The notes under the pieces were generated by a model, which saw nothing but the letters and a program-made list of their open reading frames with translations, ran no database searches and had not been told where the DNA came from. The position numbers and the translations under genes are program-made. 64,000 bases of DNA from Brasenia schreberi (lineage: Eukaryota; Streptophyta; Magnoliopsida; Nymphaeales; Cabombaceae), in the NCBI GenBank assembly GCA_036023115.1, contig JAYKKT010000079.1, forward strand, positions 14,127,501 through 14,191,500, written 5' to 3'. Below, piece by piece: positions 52,101 through 56,902 of this stretch; positions within the stretch are counted from its first letter, which is position 1; the number at the start of each line of letters is the position of its first letter.

Positions 52101-53799
52101 TTGAGTTTTGGGTAGTTAATTATCAATATATACAAAAGATGTTCATGACAGAAATGAAGATGTTGAGATAGATAAGTGGTCATACAAGGAAAGATCGAAT
52201 ACATAATGAGGTTATTAGAAACAAATTGGGAGCCACACTAATAGATGACAAAATGAGAAAAAATTGTTTAAGATGGTTTGAACCGACCAAAGGAAACTCT
52301 GATAAGAAGGTATGAAAATATTGTGAAAATGTCGAAAGAGGAAGAAGAAGACGACAAAAGTATTGAAGAAAACAATAAAGAATGATTTAGCTTATGTTGA
52401 GTTAACTATTAAAATGATATATGATTGAAGTTTTTGAAAACAAAGAATCCATTTAGCCGATCCAATTAGTATTGGAAAAGGCTTAGTTGTTGTTATTGTA
52501 AGCCACGAAGCGGGTGGCATAATCGTTGCTTAAGCGGCACATAGCAAGGAAAGAGTGCTGAGCCAGGGTTGGGCCATTTAAGCTGGCAATTAGACATGCT
52601 TCTGGTAACATATGTCAATTTGCTTTATTCAATTCCAATGAAAATCGTGTTCCTGTTTGTCCTGAGAACTTCTAATTTTGAAAACTCTATCTCAAACTTG
52701 GTCACTCCTATATTGCTATTACCAAGCAATTTTTCCCCTATATTATTTTCAATGAAATGAATAAATAAGAGATGTTGAATTAACTAGATACATGATCTTG
52801 CAGATAAAGTTTAAGAAATCAGTTGCTCATAGCTACATGGATTGTAATTATGAAACAGTCATTGTCATAGTATACTAGAATTCTAGAACCAGATACCTGC
52901 TTTTCAAGAGACTTGTCATCCTGTGCTTTGGTGTCTAGCTCTCTGAAATTTAAACGTGGCATCGGGGTTTCCACAATATTGTGGTTCTCCTTGTTGACCT
53001 GCCTGAAGTAGTTTATACCGATAGTCTGCCACGAAAATGTATGCATAGGCGAGGAAACCTGCTTTTTAGCTGTCAAAGAATCCATGTAGCTGACCCATTT
53101 AGTTCGCAGTATCTGTTGCTGCATGCCAGTATGAAAGTTGGTTCCACATTTTTACCAGCTAAATATTCCTGTTAAATTTAATGGTTTCTTATTTCCCAAC
53201 CAATGGAACTCAAATTAATGACCTTTCTGATTGCCATCTATGACATTCAAATCATTTAGGAGCTTTGACATTGCTTCTGCGTCCTTTTCTTTGCGTGCAG
53301 ATAAGTGGGTCTACAATGCTCAACCTTTCTTTGTTGACATCAGACATGTGGGCAGTCTTCATTCGAATATTTTCTTATCACGAACGGGTTGGCTTCCTCA
53401 AATATTCATGTTTTTCTCTATGTGAAAAATAGGATCAATGTTATGAAAACACAAGGGAGGATCAAATCCTGATGTCTAACTTTAAGTCTTGAAATTGAGA
53501 TCTGCAGGTTGATTGGATGTATTTCATTGCCTTCTCCTTGGTTGCTGTTGGGCTGTTAGTTTATTCATGGTATGCTCTCATTCGTTCTCACTATCCTTGC
53601 AGATTGTGTGTATGTGTGTTGTGTATTGTTATGTAAGTGATGATCTTGTTTTGAATGTAGGGCTTCTAGAAACAATGACAAGATAGCGGCAGATGATAGT
53701 CAAACCAACAATTTGCCAATCAGTGAAAGAGATGAGGAACCCGTGCAAAATATACAAAGTTGTGCTCAACAACCTACAGTTGGGGTGTTGAAAAGATAA
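7041..53799 (+). CDS. SLC35F1: SLC35F1/F2-like (DUF914) membrane transporter, 11 exons
   Basis: Solute carrier family 35 member F-like protein of the drug/metabolite transporter superfamily. These are multi-pass membrane proteins, and the substrate of the plant members is not settled. Exons: 7041-7179, 7267-7361, 9133-9190, 9838-10032, 29059-29135, 30615-30697, 31717-31768, 32869-32937, 53301-53387, 53508-53569, 53661-53799. They total 1056 nt with matching phases, giving 351 residues, close to the plant family length. Family signatures appear in order: [100 protein letters not shown] and YHERVDWMYF. About ten hydrophobic segments are expected; the C-tail is hydrophilic. The start at 7041 gives the usual short N-terminus. 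Introns 4 and 8 are 19,026 and 20,363 bp and carry nested transposons. The splice model is inferred, without transcript support. Confidence 0.93.
7267..7361 (+). CDS. Transporter exon 2 (residues 47-78)
   Basis: Acceptor GTAAG|GAATC restores [10 protein letters not shown] across the junction. The exon ends in phase 0 at CTCCAT|GTAAAC. It holds the second membrane segment ([14 protein letters not shown]) and the basic loop HRRKGLH. Confidence 0.92.
9133..9190 (+). CDS. Transporter exon 3 (residues 79-97)
   Basis: Acceptor TTATGCAG|GCC and donor CTTG|GTATGT. It encodes [19 protein letters not shown], the aromatic-rich start of the third membrane segment conserved in SLC35F proteins. Confidence 0.92.
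9838..10032 (+). CDS. Transporter exon 4 (residues 98-162)
   Basis: Acceptor AATGCAG|TG and donor GCAA|GTGAGT. It contains the family signature [18 protein letters not shown], two to three membrane segments, and [10 protein letters not shown] at the end. It precedes the 19-kb intron. Confidence 0.93.
10190..10410 (+). pseudogene. Coding-like fragment in intron 4, family not recognised
   Basis: One plus frame reads [20 protein letters not shown] and goes on through [15 protein letters not shown] to a stop. A second frame continues with [20 protein letters not shown] and VPDNIL. The two look like one protein broken by a frameshift. I do not recognise the family, and it does not extend the transporter frame. 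It could be a captured exon or the 3' edge of an old element. Confidence 0.3.
10428..10623 (-). repeat. LTR of Copia 2, first part
   Basis: Starts TGTAAGAAAATGA and matches 23392 onward. It is interrupted at 10623/10624 by Copia 1 and resumes at 15510 with CTATTTATAGAGC. Confidence 0.85.
10624..11131 (+). repeat. 5' LTR of Copia 1
   Basis: 508 bp, starting TGTTAATTG and ending ACAATTTACA. It contains inverted blocks CTAGCCGTTGGAGGC / GCCTCCAACGGCTAG at about 10805-10850 that could fold. A possible TATA-type TATAAATACC lies near 10941. Confidence 0.9.
11132..11145 (+). other. Primer-binding site of Copia 1
   Basis: TGGTATCAGAGCCT follows the 5' LTR directly and is the usual plant Copia complement to the initiator methionine tRNA 3' end. 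Confidence 0.9.
11234..12164 (+). pseudogene. Copia 1 gag, frameshifted
   Basis: The gag polyprotein remnant lies in two overlapping frames (11234-11791 and 11733-12164). It shows the plant Copia gag pattern [49 protein letters not shown] and [19 protein letters not shown]. The zinc knuckle near 12030-12075 is damaged: [13 protein letters not shown] keeps only part of the CCHC set. The frame change lies around 11735-11790. Confidence 0.85.
12220..13130 (+). pseudogene. Copia 1 protease and integrase remnant
   Basis: The protease motif LDSGAS starts near 12231 but is followed by stops. The GAG-pre-integrase piece [17 protein letters not shown] and the integrase start [10 protein letters not shown]...[20 protein letters not shown] are open in 12447-12983. 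After SDS at about 12980 the integrase core and C-terminus are mostly missing, with a jump to the linker before RT. Confidence 0.85.
13131..14302 (+). pseudogene. Copia 1 reverse transcriptase
   Basis: Linker 13073-13492, a stop, then an RT frame 13505-14302. It contains [73 protein letters not shown] and the catalytic YVDDM box near 14029-14043. The block is nearly intact but ends in a frameshift at about 14300. Confidence 0.88.
14286..14967 (+). pseudogene. Copia 1 RNase H, broken
   Basis: Shows YTDVV then a stop, [33 protein letters not shown], and the final frame 14719-14967 with [29 protein letters not shown] and ADFFTKS. Stops at 14529 and around 14660 break the chain. It ends just before the polypurine tract. 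Confidence 0.85.
14981..15504 (+). repeat. 3' LTR of Copia 1
   Basis: 524 bp matching 10624-11131 along its length with substitutions and short indels. The first two bases are TA instead of TG, which would impair integration. Confidence 0.9.
15510..15723 (-). repeat. LTR of Copia 2, second part
   Basis: Resumes the split LTR after Copia 1 and ends TTTTAACA, matching 23590-23804. Confidence 0.85.
15724..17590 (-). pseudogene. Copia 2 RNase H and reverse transcriptase remnants
   Basis: Read on the minus strand from right to left: linker (17303-17539), RT start [18 protein letters not shown] and [20 protein letters not shown] (16882-17094), LLLYVDDM (16547-16759), and the RNase H tail [20 protein letters not shown] (15761-16000). 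Many stops and frameshifts break it into short frames. Confidence 0.85.
17590..18232 (-). mobile_element. Pack-type insertion carrying an RRM exon (proposed)
   Basis: This block interrupts the Copia 2 coding sequence, which reads up to about 17590 and resumes at about 18232. Its edges contain GTGCGACATCGACAC on the left and, on the right, the complement of CACGGGTGCGGGTGCGGG, which look like the termini of a MULE-like or other TIR element. Inside on the minus strand is an RRM-like sequence. The termini are imperfect, and the candidate target duplication (CACATAG versus GACATAG) is weak, so the element class is an inference. Confidence 0.45.
17685..17900 (-). pseudogene. Captured RRM (hnRNP-type) exon
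   Basis: On the minus strand the frame reads MFIGGVS, stop, [40 protein letters not shown] and [25 protein letters not shown] is the RNP1 motif and MFIGGVS the RNP2 region of an RNA-recognition motif, closest in style to plant heterogeneous nuclear ribonucleoprotein 1-like proteins. The piece ends at GGCAAAACC|GTGAGT, a good splice donor, so it looks copied from genomic DNA, not from cDNA. An in-frame stop shows it is not functional. Confidence 0.7.
18233..19157 (-). pseudogene. Copia 2 integrase remnant
   Basis: Minus-strand frames at 18725-19240 and 18185-18385. They contain [66 protein letters not shown] and, further on, [20 protein letters not shown]. They are broken by stops between 18390 and 18725. 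Confidence 0.85.
19158..22205 (-). mobile_element. hAT element 1 inserted in Copia 2
   Basis: The left end starts CAGTGTTGTCTGACGCGTAT followed by TATCGTATCGTG-type repeats. The same kind of terminus occurs at 34229 and 38555. A nearly complete hAT transposase is encoded on the minus strand. The right end has no matching terminal repeat: Copia 2 gag resumes at about 22206, while the Copia zinc-knuckle/protease segment is missing. A deletion therefore probably removed the hAT 5' terminus with part of the host element. Confidence 0.8.
19800..21943 (-). pseudogene. hAT 1 transposase (BED finger, DUF659, dimerisation domain)
   Basis: Domains in order on the minus strand: a BED-type finger (C-x2-C-x13-H-x10-C, around [20 protein letters not shown]) near 21700-21880; DUF659 with [20 protein letters not shown] at about 21060-21130 and [15 protein letters not shown] / [20 protein letters not shown] at about 20810-20944; [20 protein letters not shown], a stop, and [20 protein letters not shown] at about 19810-19990, the C-terminal dimerisation domain. 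Frames 21337-21642, 20990-21181, 20612-20944 and 19984-20592 are separated by stops or possible introns. The stop in the dimerisation domain suggests inactivity. Confidence 0.85.
22206..23391 (-). pseudogene. Copia 2 gag remnant and primer site
   Basis: Minus-strand gag pieces: MKNI...[14 protein letters not shown] (about 23090-23190), [17 protein letters not shown] (about 22420-22470) and [20 protein letters not shown] (about 22310-22370). There are stops throughout. The primer-site complement CTTTGATACCA lies at 23381-23391. A 180-bp RTE derivative interrupts it at about 22885-23060. Confidence 0.75.
22885..23060 (+). mobile_element. Internally deleted RTE LINE derivative (SINE-like)
   Basis: The first roughly 100 bases match the 5' end of the full-length RTE (GCCCGGATAAAGG, TTAGGCTTCCGACA, ATGGATT..ACAAATTATGAGCA). 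They jump directly to its last roughly 70 bases (GGAATCCATG, GCCGACTCCATCTAGTATGG, GAAAAGGCTTAGTCGTTG). About 3 kb of coding sequence is missing. Retaining both ends resembles a non-autonomous RTE partner. A target duplication was not clear. Confidence 0.75.
23392..23804 (-). repeat. Second LTR of Copia 2
   Basis: 413 bp, TGTAAG..TTAACA, matching the split LTR at 10428-10623 plus 15510-15723. Confidence 0.88.
23940..24832. mobile_element. MITE-like element with GTATCG-type subterminal repeats (proposed)
   Basis: Both ends are rich in GTATCATCCGATACTG / CGTATCATGTCGTGCGAT-type words, and the right end is ATAACATTGG, as in other hAT-related ends here. The middle has no transposase sequence; it includes a pyrimidine-rich stretch at 24215-24300. 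The exact termini and target duplication could not be fixed. Confidence 0.45.
24966..24984 (+). repeat. Target-site duplication of the RTE LINE, left copy
   Basis: TAGTAAAACGCCTGTCACT occurs here and at 28228-28246 on either side of the element. The shared leading T may belong to the tail. Confidence 0.9.
25062..27227 (+). pseudogene. RTE endonuclease and N-terminal reverse transcriptase
   Basis: 721 codons. An exonuclease-endonuclease-phosphatase domain runs over about residues 95-340: [23 protein letters not shown] (catalytic Glu), [23 protein letters not shown] and the final QHRLLV. A basic linker follows. RT starts at about residue 560: [51 protein letters not shown] and [15 protein letters not shown]. 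Plant databases often label such ORFs craniofacial development protein 2-like. A missing A in the run before GAGGTATCCC (about 27205-27213) shifts the frame and stops it at 27227. Confidence 0.9.
27194..28072 (+). pseudogene. RTE reverse transcriptase C-terminal half
   Basis: Continues the RT after the frameshift. [19 protein letters not shown] is followed by [15 protein letters not shown], the catalytic [11 protein letters not shown] (about 27419-27450), the thumb region [11 protein letters not shown], and the C-terminal [28 protein letters not shown] at 28070 interrupts [17 protein letters not shown], after which the last 40 or so codons remain readable to the 3' tail. Confidence 0.9.
28247..28486. 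other. Intron 4 sequence without recognisable feature
   Basis: AT-rich sequence between the full-length RTE and a short RTE remnant. I see no coding signal. Confidence 0.4.
28487..28645 (+). mobile_element. RTE 3'-end fragment
   Basis: AAGAGGAAGAGGAAGACAAT, GTTGAAGGAAACAATA, GAGTTAACTGTTAGCATAGC and GACTCCATCTAGTATGGG match the last roughly 160 bases of the RTE. This is a 5'-truncated, diverged copy. Confidence 0.85.
29059..29135 (+). CDS. Transporter exon 5 (residues 163-188)
   Basis: Acceptor CCTTTAG|GT and donor GGTGAG|GTATGT. It continues exon 4 in frame across 19 kb as [16 protein letters not shown] then [11 protein letters not shown]. Confidence 0.92.
29578..29632 (-). mobile_element. 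Very short RTE 3'-end fragment in intron 5
   Basis: AACAACGACAACACCTAAGC followed by CCCATACTAGATGGGGTCGG is the reverse complement of the RTE 3' terminus. Confidence 0.8.
30615..30697 (+). CDS. Transporter exon 6 (residues 189-215)
   Basis: Acceptor TGTCCAG|GAG and donor CAAAT|GTATCC (phase 2). It encodes [20 protein letters not shown] and the beginning of the next membrane segment (ALVSACQ). Confidence 0.92.
31717..31768 (+). CDS. Transporter exon 7 (residues 216-233)
   Basis: The acceptor AAATAG|AACC was chosen over the better-looking TTCCTCAG about 44 bases upstream, because only this one keeps frame and gives [19 protein letters not shown], matching the family. Donor GGTGCA|GTAAGT, phase 0. 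Confidence 0.85.
32869..32937 (+). CDS. Transporter exon 8 (residues 234-256)
   Basis: Acceptor TATTGCAG|GTG and donor CTTAAG|GTACAC. It encodes one membrane segment, [19 protein letters not shown], then ILLK. It precedes the 20.4-kb intron. Confidence 0.92.
32938..34228. other. Start of intron 8, unassigned, with a GC-rich block
   Basis: Mostly AT-rich intron. At 33985-34170 is a GC-rich block dominated by GGGGAC, CCCCGG, CCATGGGGACC and TTGGGGAC words with local self-complementarity. It has no recognisable domain on either strand and ends just before the hAT terminus at 34229. Confidence 0.4.
34475..34482. repeat. 8-bp target duplication of inner hAT derivative, left
   Basis: ATTATAAT here and at 35750-35757 flank the inner element exactly. 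Eight bases is the hAT rule. Confidence 0.92.
34483..35749 (+). mobile_element. Non-autonomous hAT derivative 1
   Basis: 1267 bp, with ends CAGTGTTATCCGTATCG and CGTCGAACAACACTG as short imperfect inverted repeats, flanked by the ATTATAAT duplication. Near the right end a plus-strand frame with [20 protein letters not shown] and a DEDFNFEAE tail matches the acidic C-terminal end of the hAT 1 transposase. The element is therefore an internally deleted copy of that family, lacking the BED finger, DUF659 and dimerisation domain. A second copy lies at 45760-46820. Confidence 0.88.
35758..38440 (-). pseudogene. hAT 2 transposase, decayed
   Basis: Minus-strand pieces: DUF659 with [20 protein letters not shown] and [20 protein letters not shown] (36940-37266), then [20 protein letters not shown] and [13 protein letters not shown] (36315-36623). 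The BED-finger counterpart near 38000-38160 is recognisable only out of frame. It is more degraded than hAT 1, with stops throughout. Confidence 0.8.
38555..40620 (-). mobile_element. hAT element 3, C-terminal end only
   Basis: Starts CAGTGTTGTTCGATGCGTAT next to the end of hAT 2 and follows the hAT 1/2 sequence (GCAAAAAATTAATACATATT and the acidic-tail region at 40060-40200) into the dimerisation-domain region (40420-40615). It is truncated there. An RTE copy interrupts it at about 38813-40012. Confidence 0.7.
38813..40012 (-). mobile_element. Internally deleted RTE copy in hAT 3
   Basis: Minus-strand RTE with its 3' end at 38813 (ACAACAACAATTAAGCC) and the RTE 5' end near 40000 (complement of GCCCGGATAAAGG). 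The RT C-terminus (39098-39475) is joined to the endonuclease N-terminus (39533-39808, with IRIGSWN and CLQETK), skipping about 2 kb. At the joint about 13 bases (ACCATAATTTAAA) are repeated at 39471-39483 and 39484-39496, suggesting template switching. Confidence 0.8.
40620..40654 (-). mobile_element. RTE 3'-terminal scrap
   Basis: AATAACAACAACAACTAAGC followed by CTTTTCCCATACTAG is the complement of the RTE tail, abutting a truncated Copia LTR. Confidence 0.75.
40655..40918 (+). repeat. 5' LTR of Copia 3, 5'-truncated
   Basis: Matches the 3' LTR from the CCAACGG..CACTAGCCCC region through TCTATAAATACTCC to TATTTACA. The first roughly 110 bases of the LTR are missing, replaced by the RTE scrap. 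Confidence 0.8.
40919..41606 (+). pseudogene. Copia 3 gag remnant
   Basis: The primer site is followed by gag words with stops: [52 protein letters not shown], and an open stretch [20 protein letters not shown] (from 41480). It ends at LVMD fused to VNFFEN, which normally belongs after integrase, so gag-to-integrase sequence has been deleted here. Confidence 0.8.
41607..43250 (-). mobile_element. Inverted Copia fragment (5' LTR, gag, protease)
   Basis: Minus-strand copy of the same Copia family: LTR 42877-43250, primer-site complement GGCTCTGATACCA at 42864-42876, gag frames (42445-42690 with [20 protein letters not shown]), zinc-knuckle region, protease [17 protein letters not shown] (41826-42173) and a GAG-pre-integrase piece (41611-41805). 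It lacks RT, RNase H and the 3' LTR. Together with the gag of Copia 3 it forms a large inverted arrangement. Confidence 0.85.
42877..43250 (-). repeat. Complete LTR of the Copia 3 family
   Basis: 374 bp, TGTAAATATTTG..ATTACATTAACA on the plus strand. It shows the full LTR length and the uninterrupted sequence at the site (CATGTACACATTGTAAATG region) that is split by a hAT derivative in the 3' LTR of Copia 3. Confidence 0.85.
43290..43815 (+). mobile_element. hAT 5' fragment with BED finger
   Basis: Plus-strand N-terminal part of the hAT family: upstream region, then [20 protein letters not shown] and [16 protein letters not shown], stop (43458-43661), and after frame changes [14 protein letters not shown] and the region ESILERNP. 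It is cut at 43815, where Copia 3 resumes. Confidence 0.75.
43839..45606 (+). pseudogene. Copia 3 RT and RNase H
   Basis: Linker and RT in 44105-44593 ([58 protein letters not shown]), a stop at 44591, [17 protein letters not shown] (44655-44915), then RNase H 45055-45606 ([62 protein letters not shown]). The RNase H frame is intact for 183 codons, although ADFFTK has become AYFFIK. The whole is non-functional because of stops and a short deletion around 44850. Confidence 0.85.
45619..45759 (+). repeat. 3' LTR of Copia 3, first part
   Basis: Starts TGTTAATGTAATAGGAGC after the G-run. Interrupted at CATGTACAC by a hAT derivative. Confidence 0.85.
45760..46820 (+). mobile_element. Non-autonomous hAT derivative 2
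   Basis: Second copy of the 34483-35749 element (shared ATGGCCTCTCTTCACTTC-like start, [46 protein letters not shown] region, and GTATCGTGGAGCCCAGCGAT near the right end). The ends are CAATGTTATCCG and GATAACACTA. The empty site is known from 42877-43250, but no 8-bp duplication is visible, so the target duplication has decayed or the ends were altered. Confidence 0.8.
46821..47026 (+). repeat. 3' LTR of Copia 3, second part
   Basis: Resumes ATTGTAAATGTCTATAAATA and ends AAATATTTACA, as in the 5' LTR. Confidence 0.85.
47027..47804. other. hAT-like terminal scrap and purine-rich stretch
   Basis: At 47130-47275 are CGTATCGTGTAATACAGG, GATACGTATCGTACAAT and GATAACATTGG, the signature of hAT ends in this window. 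No coding sequence is attached. The stretch at 47510-47730 on the plus strand is almost all A and G (GGGAAAAAAAGAGGGGAAG and so on). Function unknown. Confidence 0.5.
48223..48759. mobile_element. 537-bp hAT-type MITE
   Basis: The ends CAATGTAGTAAATATCATA and the complement of the right end, CAATATTGTAAATATTGTA, form terminal inverted repeats. The flanks GATACTAA (48215-48222) and GATACTAT (48760-48767) are an 8-bp duplication with one change, and the empty RTE sequence is GATACTATGATTCGG. The interior has GTATCGTATGATACATCGTA-type palindromes and no transposase sequence. Confidence 0.85.
49843..51432 (-). mobile_element. 5'-truncated RTE nested in the older RTE
   Basis: Minus-strand copy, 3' end at 49843 (AACAACAATAACAACTAAGC), flanked by ATTTGAATT at 49834-49842 and 51433-51441. 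Frames: 50029-50271 ([16 protein letters not shown]), 50490-50948 ([32 protein letters not shown]). The 5' end stops within the linker before RT (complement of AAATGGACAAAGAAGA). A short stretch between HYAKKT and MPEEW-type sequence is also missing. Confidence 0.85.
52501..53300. other. End of intron 8, no feature recognised
   Basis: Ordinary intron sequence between the old RTE and exon 9. Short open frames on both strands have no recognisable domain. Confidence 0.5.
53301..53387 (+). CDS. Transporter exon 9 (residues 257-285)
   Basis: Acceptor GCGTGCAG|ATA. The donor CACGAACGG|GTTGGC is weak but in phase. It encodes [20 protein letters not shown], the most conserved C-terminal block of the family. 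Confidence 0.88.
53508..53569 (+). CDS. Transporter exon 10 (residues 286-305)
   Basis: Acceptor ATCTGCAG|GTT and donor TTCATG|GTATGC. It encodes the last membrane segment, [20 protein letters not shown]. Confidence 0.92.
53661..53799 (+). CDS. Transporter exon 11 and stop (residues 306-351)
   Basis: Acceptor AATGTAG|GGC. It encodes a polar tail ([12 protein letters not shown]... to GVLKR) and stops with TAA at 53797. The tail is poorly conserved in the family, so its exact end rests on the open frame. Confidence 0.85.
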
Positions 53800-53840
53800 A
53801 TCACATAACGTTACCCTTTCTCACTCTCCTCTCTAGCATG

Positions 53841-53883
<43 letters not shown>

Positions 53884-55658
53884 TGCATATATTCGTAGTC
53901 GATGCAACCATAAAGAAATGGATAAACTATCATAGCATAAGCATCATTTCTTTCATGTGAATGGGGAAATTTAGTTTTAGTTTTCATGTCATGCTAAATC
54001 GCATTAGAGACTTGTTAAGTTTTGTGCATCCCTGCCGATGGTTAATGACTCGATTGCTTACAATCAAGAGGTTTTGTTTTACGATTGAAGTCAGCTAGGC
54101 CCGCTTGCATTGCAGTACTCTAGGGCCTGTTTGATTGACGGTGTTAGACCTACCGTACCAAAACTACACGCCCAGACCCTCATGGGGCTAGAACCACAGC
54201 CCCGAGGAACCATGGCTGTGTGTTTGCTTTGCACGTGGAACTGGCAACTTCAGACCACGTTTCAGCTATTTCCGCATCTGATCCAGCATAAAATAGAAAA
54301 CAAATTTTTAACGATTCTTCTCCTGGCATTCTATTTACCTAGGCCCTTTTCTTGTCACCACCTGAGGCTCTTATATGTTGGCCTTCATGGAACCTAATTA
54401 GTTGCAAATAATCATTAGATGCTAACCCATGTTCATGTTTTCATTTGCTGGATCAAGTTGCTATGAAATTGATTAAAGGGCAAATCCAACATTTCCATCG
54501 TAATAAAAACACCAAAATCTGCAGTATGGCAGCTTCAGTATTTTTGAAATTTAGACTATGGGATTTGTTCGGCATAATTGTTCTTGCAAATTCAAGAAAC
54601 CAAATTGGTTTTCTATGGTATCAACTGCAAGTACATCAGATGCTCACACTTTTACAGAAAGATCGGAATTTTCACCCATGTTGACCCATCATAAAAGAGA
54701 CTAACACGGATCAACCAAGAATTCGCTTACCTTGAACCAGTTACCTACTACACGATCAACCACTATTTCACAGAAACAGGACTGCCAAATCTACTTTTGA
54801 GCTTGGAGCATGAATAATCAGTTTCTCTGTAAATGAAAGATCAAAACTAAGTGGTTTCTAACAAAACAAATAGTTAAGGCAAGAATAAGTCAGCAAAGAA
54901 TTACGGCTGAAACAAAACAACGTACATAGGAAGAACGAAAAATGTAAGAGCCTCAATTGTCGTTTGTTGGTGACGTAACTGTTAGAGATGTTAAAATGGA
55001 CCTACGGAGTTCTCTCTCTTGGTTCTGCAAGTTCTCTCTTGGTATATTTGCAAGTTATCCGCGTCACGTAGTTGAAGTCTTCGATTGAAACCTCATCTTC
55101 CCAACCAAAAATGAACATGAAGAGAGGAATGAAACCAATAGGACGGAAGCGGAATACTTCTTCGGAAAGAGGTGTTAGATGTCAGTCTTGAAGCGACCCC
55201 ACCCAAGACGACAATGAAGCTGCTTTCTTGGAATTATCAACGCTTGGGGGATACCGTGAGTACACAATCTCAAAGAGATGCAAATATCATTACCTAGATG
55301 CAGTTTTCTTAATAGGAAAAATAATAAATAAAGGCCCGATGGTGGAGGGTAAAATGAGAACCTGAGGTTTTGATAAATACTTTTTGGTGGAACCAGTGGG
55401 AACAACTGGAAGGCTCACTGTTGGATGAAAGTTCAACATAAATATAAACAGTATACATCATGATCAATTTTTTGTAGTGTTTTCACTCTTTGATGCATCT
55501 AGAGAAGTGCAATGGTGGTAGTTGGAGTGCTTTTACATAGTAACGAGGCTACCAGAGCACTCTGATTTGATATTTTTGCAGTAATTAGTGCCAACTATGG
55601 GAGAAAACCGAATTGTTATTGGGGACTCTAATGACATATCCTTAGTACAGGAGAGAAG
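53800..55658. other. 3' side of the transporter gene, no second gene seen
   Basis: Begins with the presumptive 3' UTR, which holds a (CT)17 microsatellite at 53846-53879. The phrase GGGCCTGTTTGATTG at 54123 resembles the start of some plant MITEs, but no matching end was found. Small ORFs (54110-54397, 54445-54684, minus 55175-55405) show no domain. Confidence 0.45.
53846..53879. repeat. (CT)n microsatellite in presumptive 3' UTR
   Basis: Seventeen CT units about 50 bases after the transporter stop codon. Confidence 0.95.
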
Positions 55659-56902
55659 ATGTTTCCGGCTCAGAAGCAAGAGCGGCAGCCAGGAAAAGAG
55701 CATGTTATGAAGCCTACTCCGCAGTCGACGTGCCCGGACTGCCAACAAACTTGAGGTGATTTCATTGCTCAGTTAACTCCACGGTAGACCTTATAGTTCA
55801 TTAAGTTGACGTCGCTCTTATTTGGACCGTAGATCTTCATGAAAATGAGATATCAAACAAACTATGGTTACACATGAGAGAGTCCATAGGTGGGGTTACA
55901 CCACACCCCATGACTCCACTCTCTCTCTCTTTCTCTCAACACACATAATGTGATTTGATCGCCGAGTTGGTCGCCCTTCCGAAGACCCCACTTCTAGAAA
56001 GCAACGTCTTTTTCTTTCGTTATGGTTTTTGCTTGCCGTCCTGTTGCACCCACACCACCTACGTATCACCGTTGTATCAGTGTATTTATTGGCGTGGCGA
56101 CCCGGACTAGGGGGTTCTAACCTGGGTGGGCCACCTTAGCGTTTCTAATGGATTGAGTGTCTGCTTGTATATTGTTGAATCAATAAATGGACGGTGAGCC
56201 CATTGCAGGGGAAGGTAGCGTTGGTGACCAGTAGTGACTCTGGAATCGGAAGAGCGGTCTGCCACTGCTTCTCCGTGGAAGGTGCGACGGTTGCCTTCAC
56301 CTACATCAAGTCCCAAGAAAAAAAGGATGCCGAGGACACCCTTAACATTATCAAAGAATCGAAGACCGCGTCTGCGAAGGACCCGATAGTCATAGATGCT
56401 GATCTTGGCTTTGAAGCTAACTGCAACAAGGTGGTGGAGCAGGTGGTTCAGACCTATGGGAGAATCGACATCTTGGTGAGGAGCAGCATCATAAACACGG
56501 CGTTGGTGAACGCGTACAAGGGGAACAAGACGCTGCTGGATTACACGTCGACCAAGGGTGCCATCGTCACGTTCACGAGGGGCTTAGCTCTTCACCTGGT
56601 AGATAGACAAGGGTATCAGGGAGAACGCGGTGGCCCCAGGCCCCGTCTGGACACCTCTCATCCCTGCCTCCTTCAAGGAAGAGAAGGTAGAGCAGTTCGG
56701 GAAGGAGGTGCCCATGCGTCGAACTGCGCAGCTCTCCGAGATCGCGCCCTCCGACGTGTTCTTGGCCTCGCAGGACCCAAGCTACTATACCGGCCAGGTC
56801 CTCCACCCCAACGGTATGTACATTGTGTTGACATTATTCTTTCCTCGTTCCATGTTTGACCTGATGTTCTTTTGTGCAGGTGGAACTATAGTCAATGCTT
56901 GA
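55659..56902 (+). pseudogene. Short-chain dehydrogenase (glucose/ribitol dehydrogenase type), broken
   Basis: Remnant of a plant NADP-dependent SDR (glucose and ribitol dehydrogenase homolog / aldehyde reductase family). Exon 1 (55659-55755) reads MFPAQKQERQPGKEHVMKPT then PQSTCPDC, and shifts frame before NKLE|GTGATT. Exon 2 (56209-56813) starts GKVALVTSSDSGIGRAV, altered at the cofactor loop (family: TGGDSGIGR). It has DILV joined directly to SSIINT, so roughly 40 residues including the NNAA-type catalytic Asn segment are absent. It keeps the active-site YTSTK, then shifts frame near 56605 into GPVWTPLIPASFKEE. Exon 3 (56880-56902) gives GTIVNA and a stop after a correct GT..AG intron. Two frameshifts and the deletion make activity very unlikely. 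Confidence 0.85.

Larger units (their letters stand above)
47805..52500 (+). mobile_element. Old RTE LINE copy, twice interrupted
   Basis: Heavily mutated plus-strand RTE, full-length in outline. The 5' end lies at 47805-47870 (CTCGGATGAAGAAGG, TTAGGCTTCCGACAACCAG). Endonuclease and linker regions run to 49842, RT from 51442, and the 3' end AGTATTGGAAAAGGCTTAG lies at 52470-52500. It is interrupted by a 537-bp MITE (48223-48759) and by a minus-strand RTE (49843-51432). Frames are broken everywhere; 51701-51943 still shows [20 protein letters not shown]. Confidence 0.85.

Noticed and set aside
54123..54430. MITE beginning with GGGCCTGTTTG
   Set aside because: No matching inverted terminus or target duplication found downstream.
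56573..56806. Minus ORF opposite the SDR pseudogene
   Set aside because: Shadow of GC-rich exon sequence; no family match.
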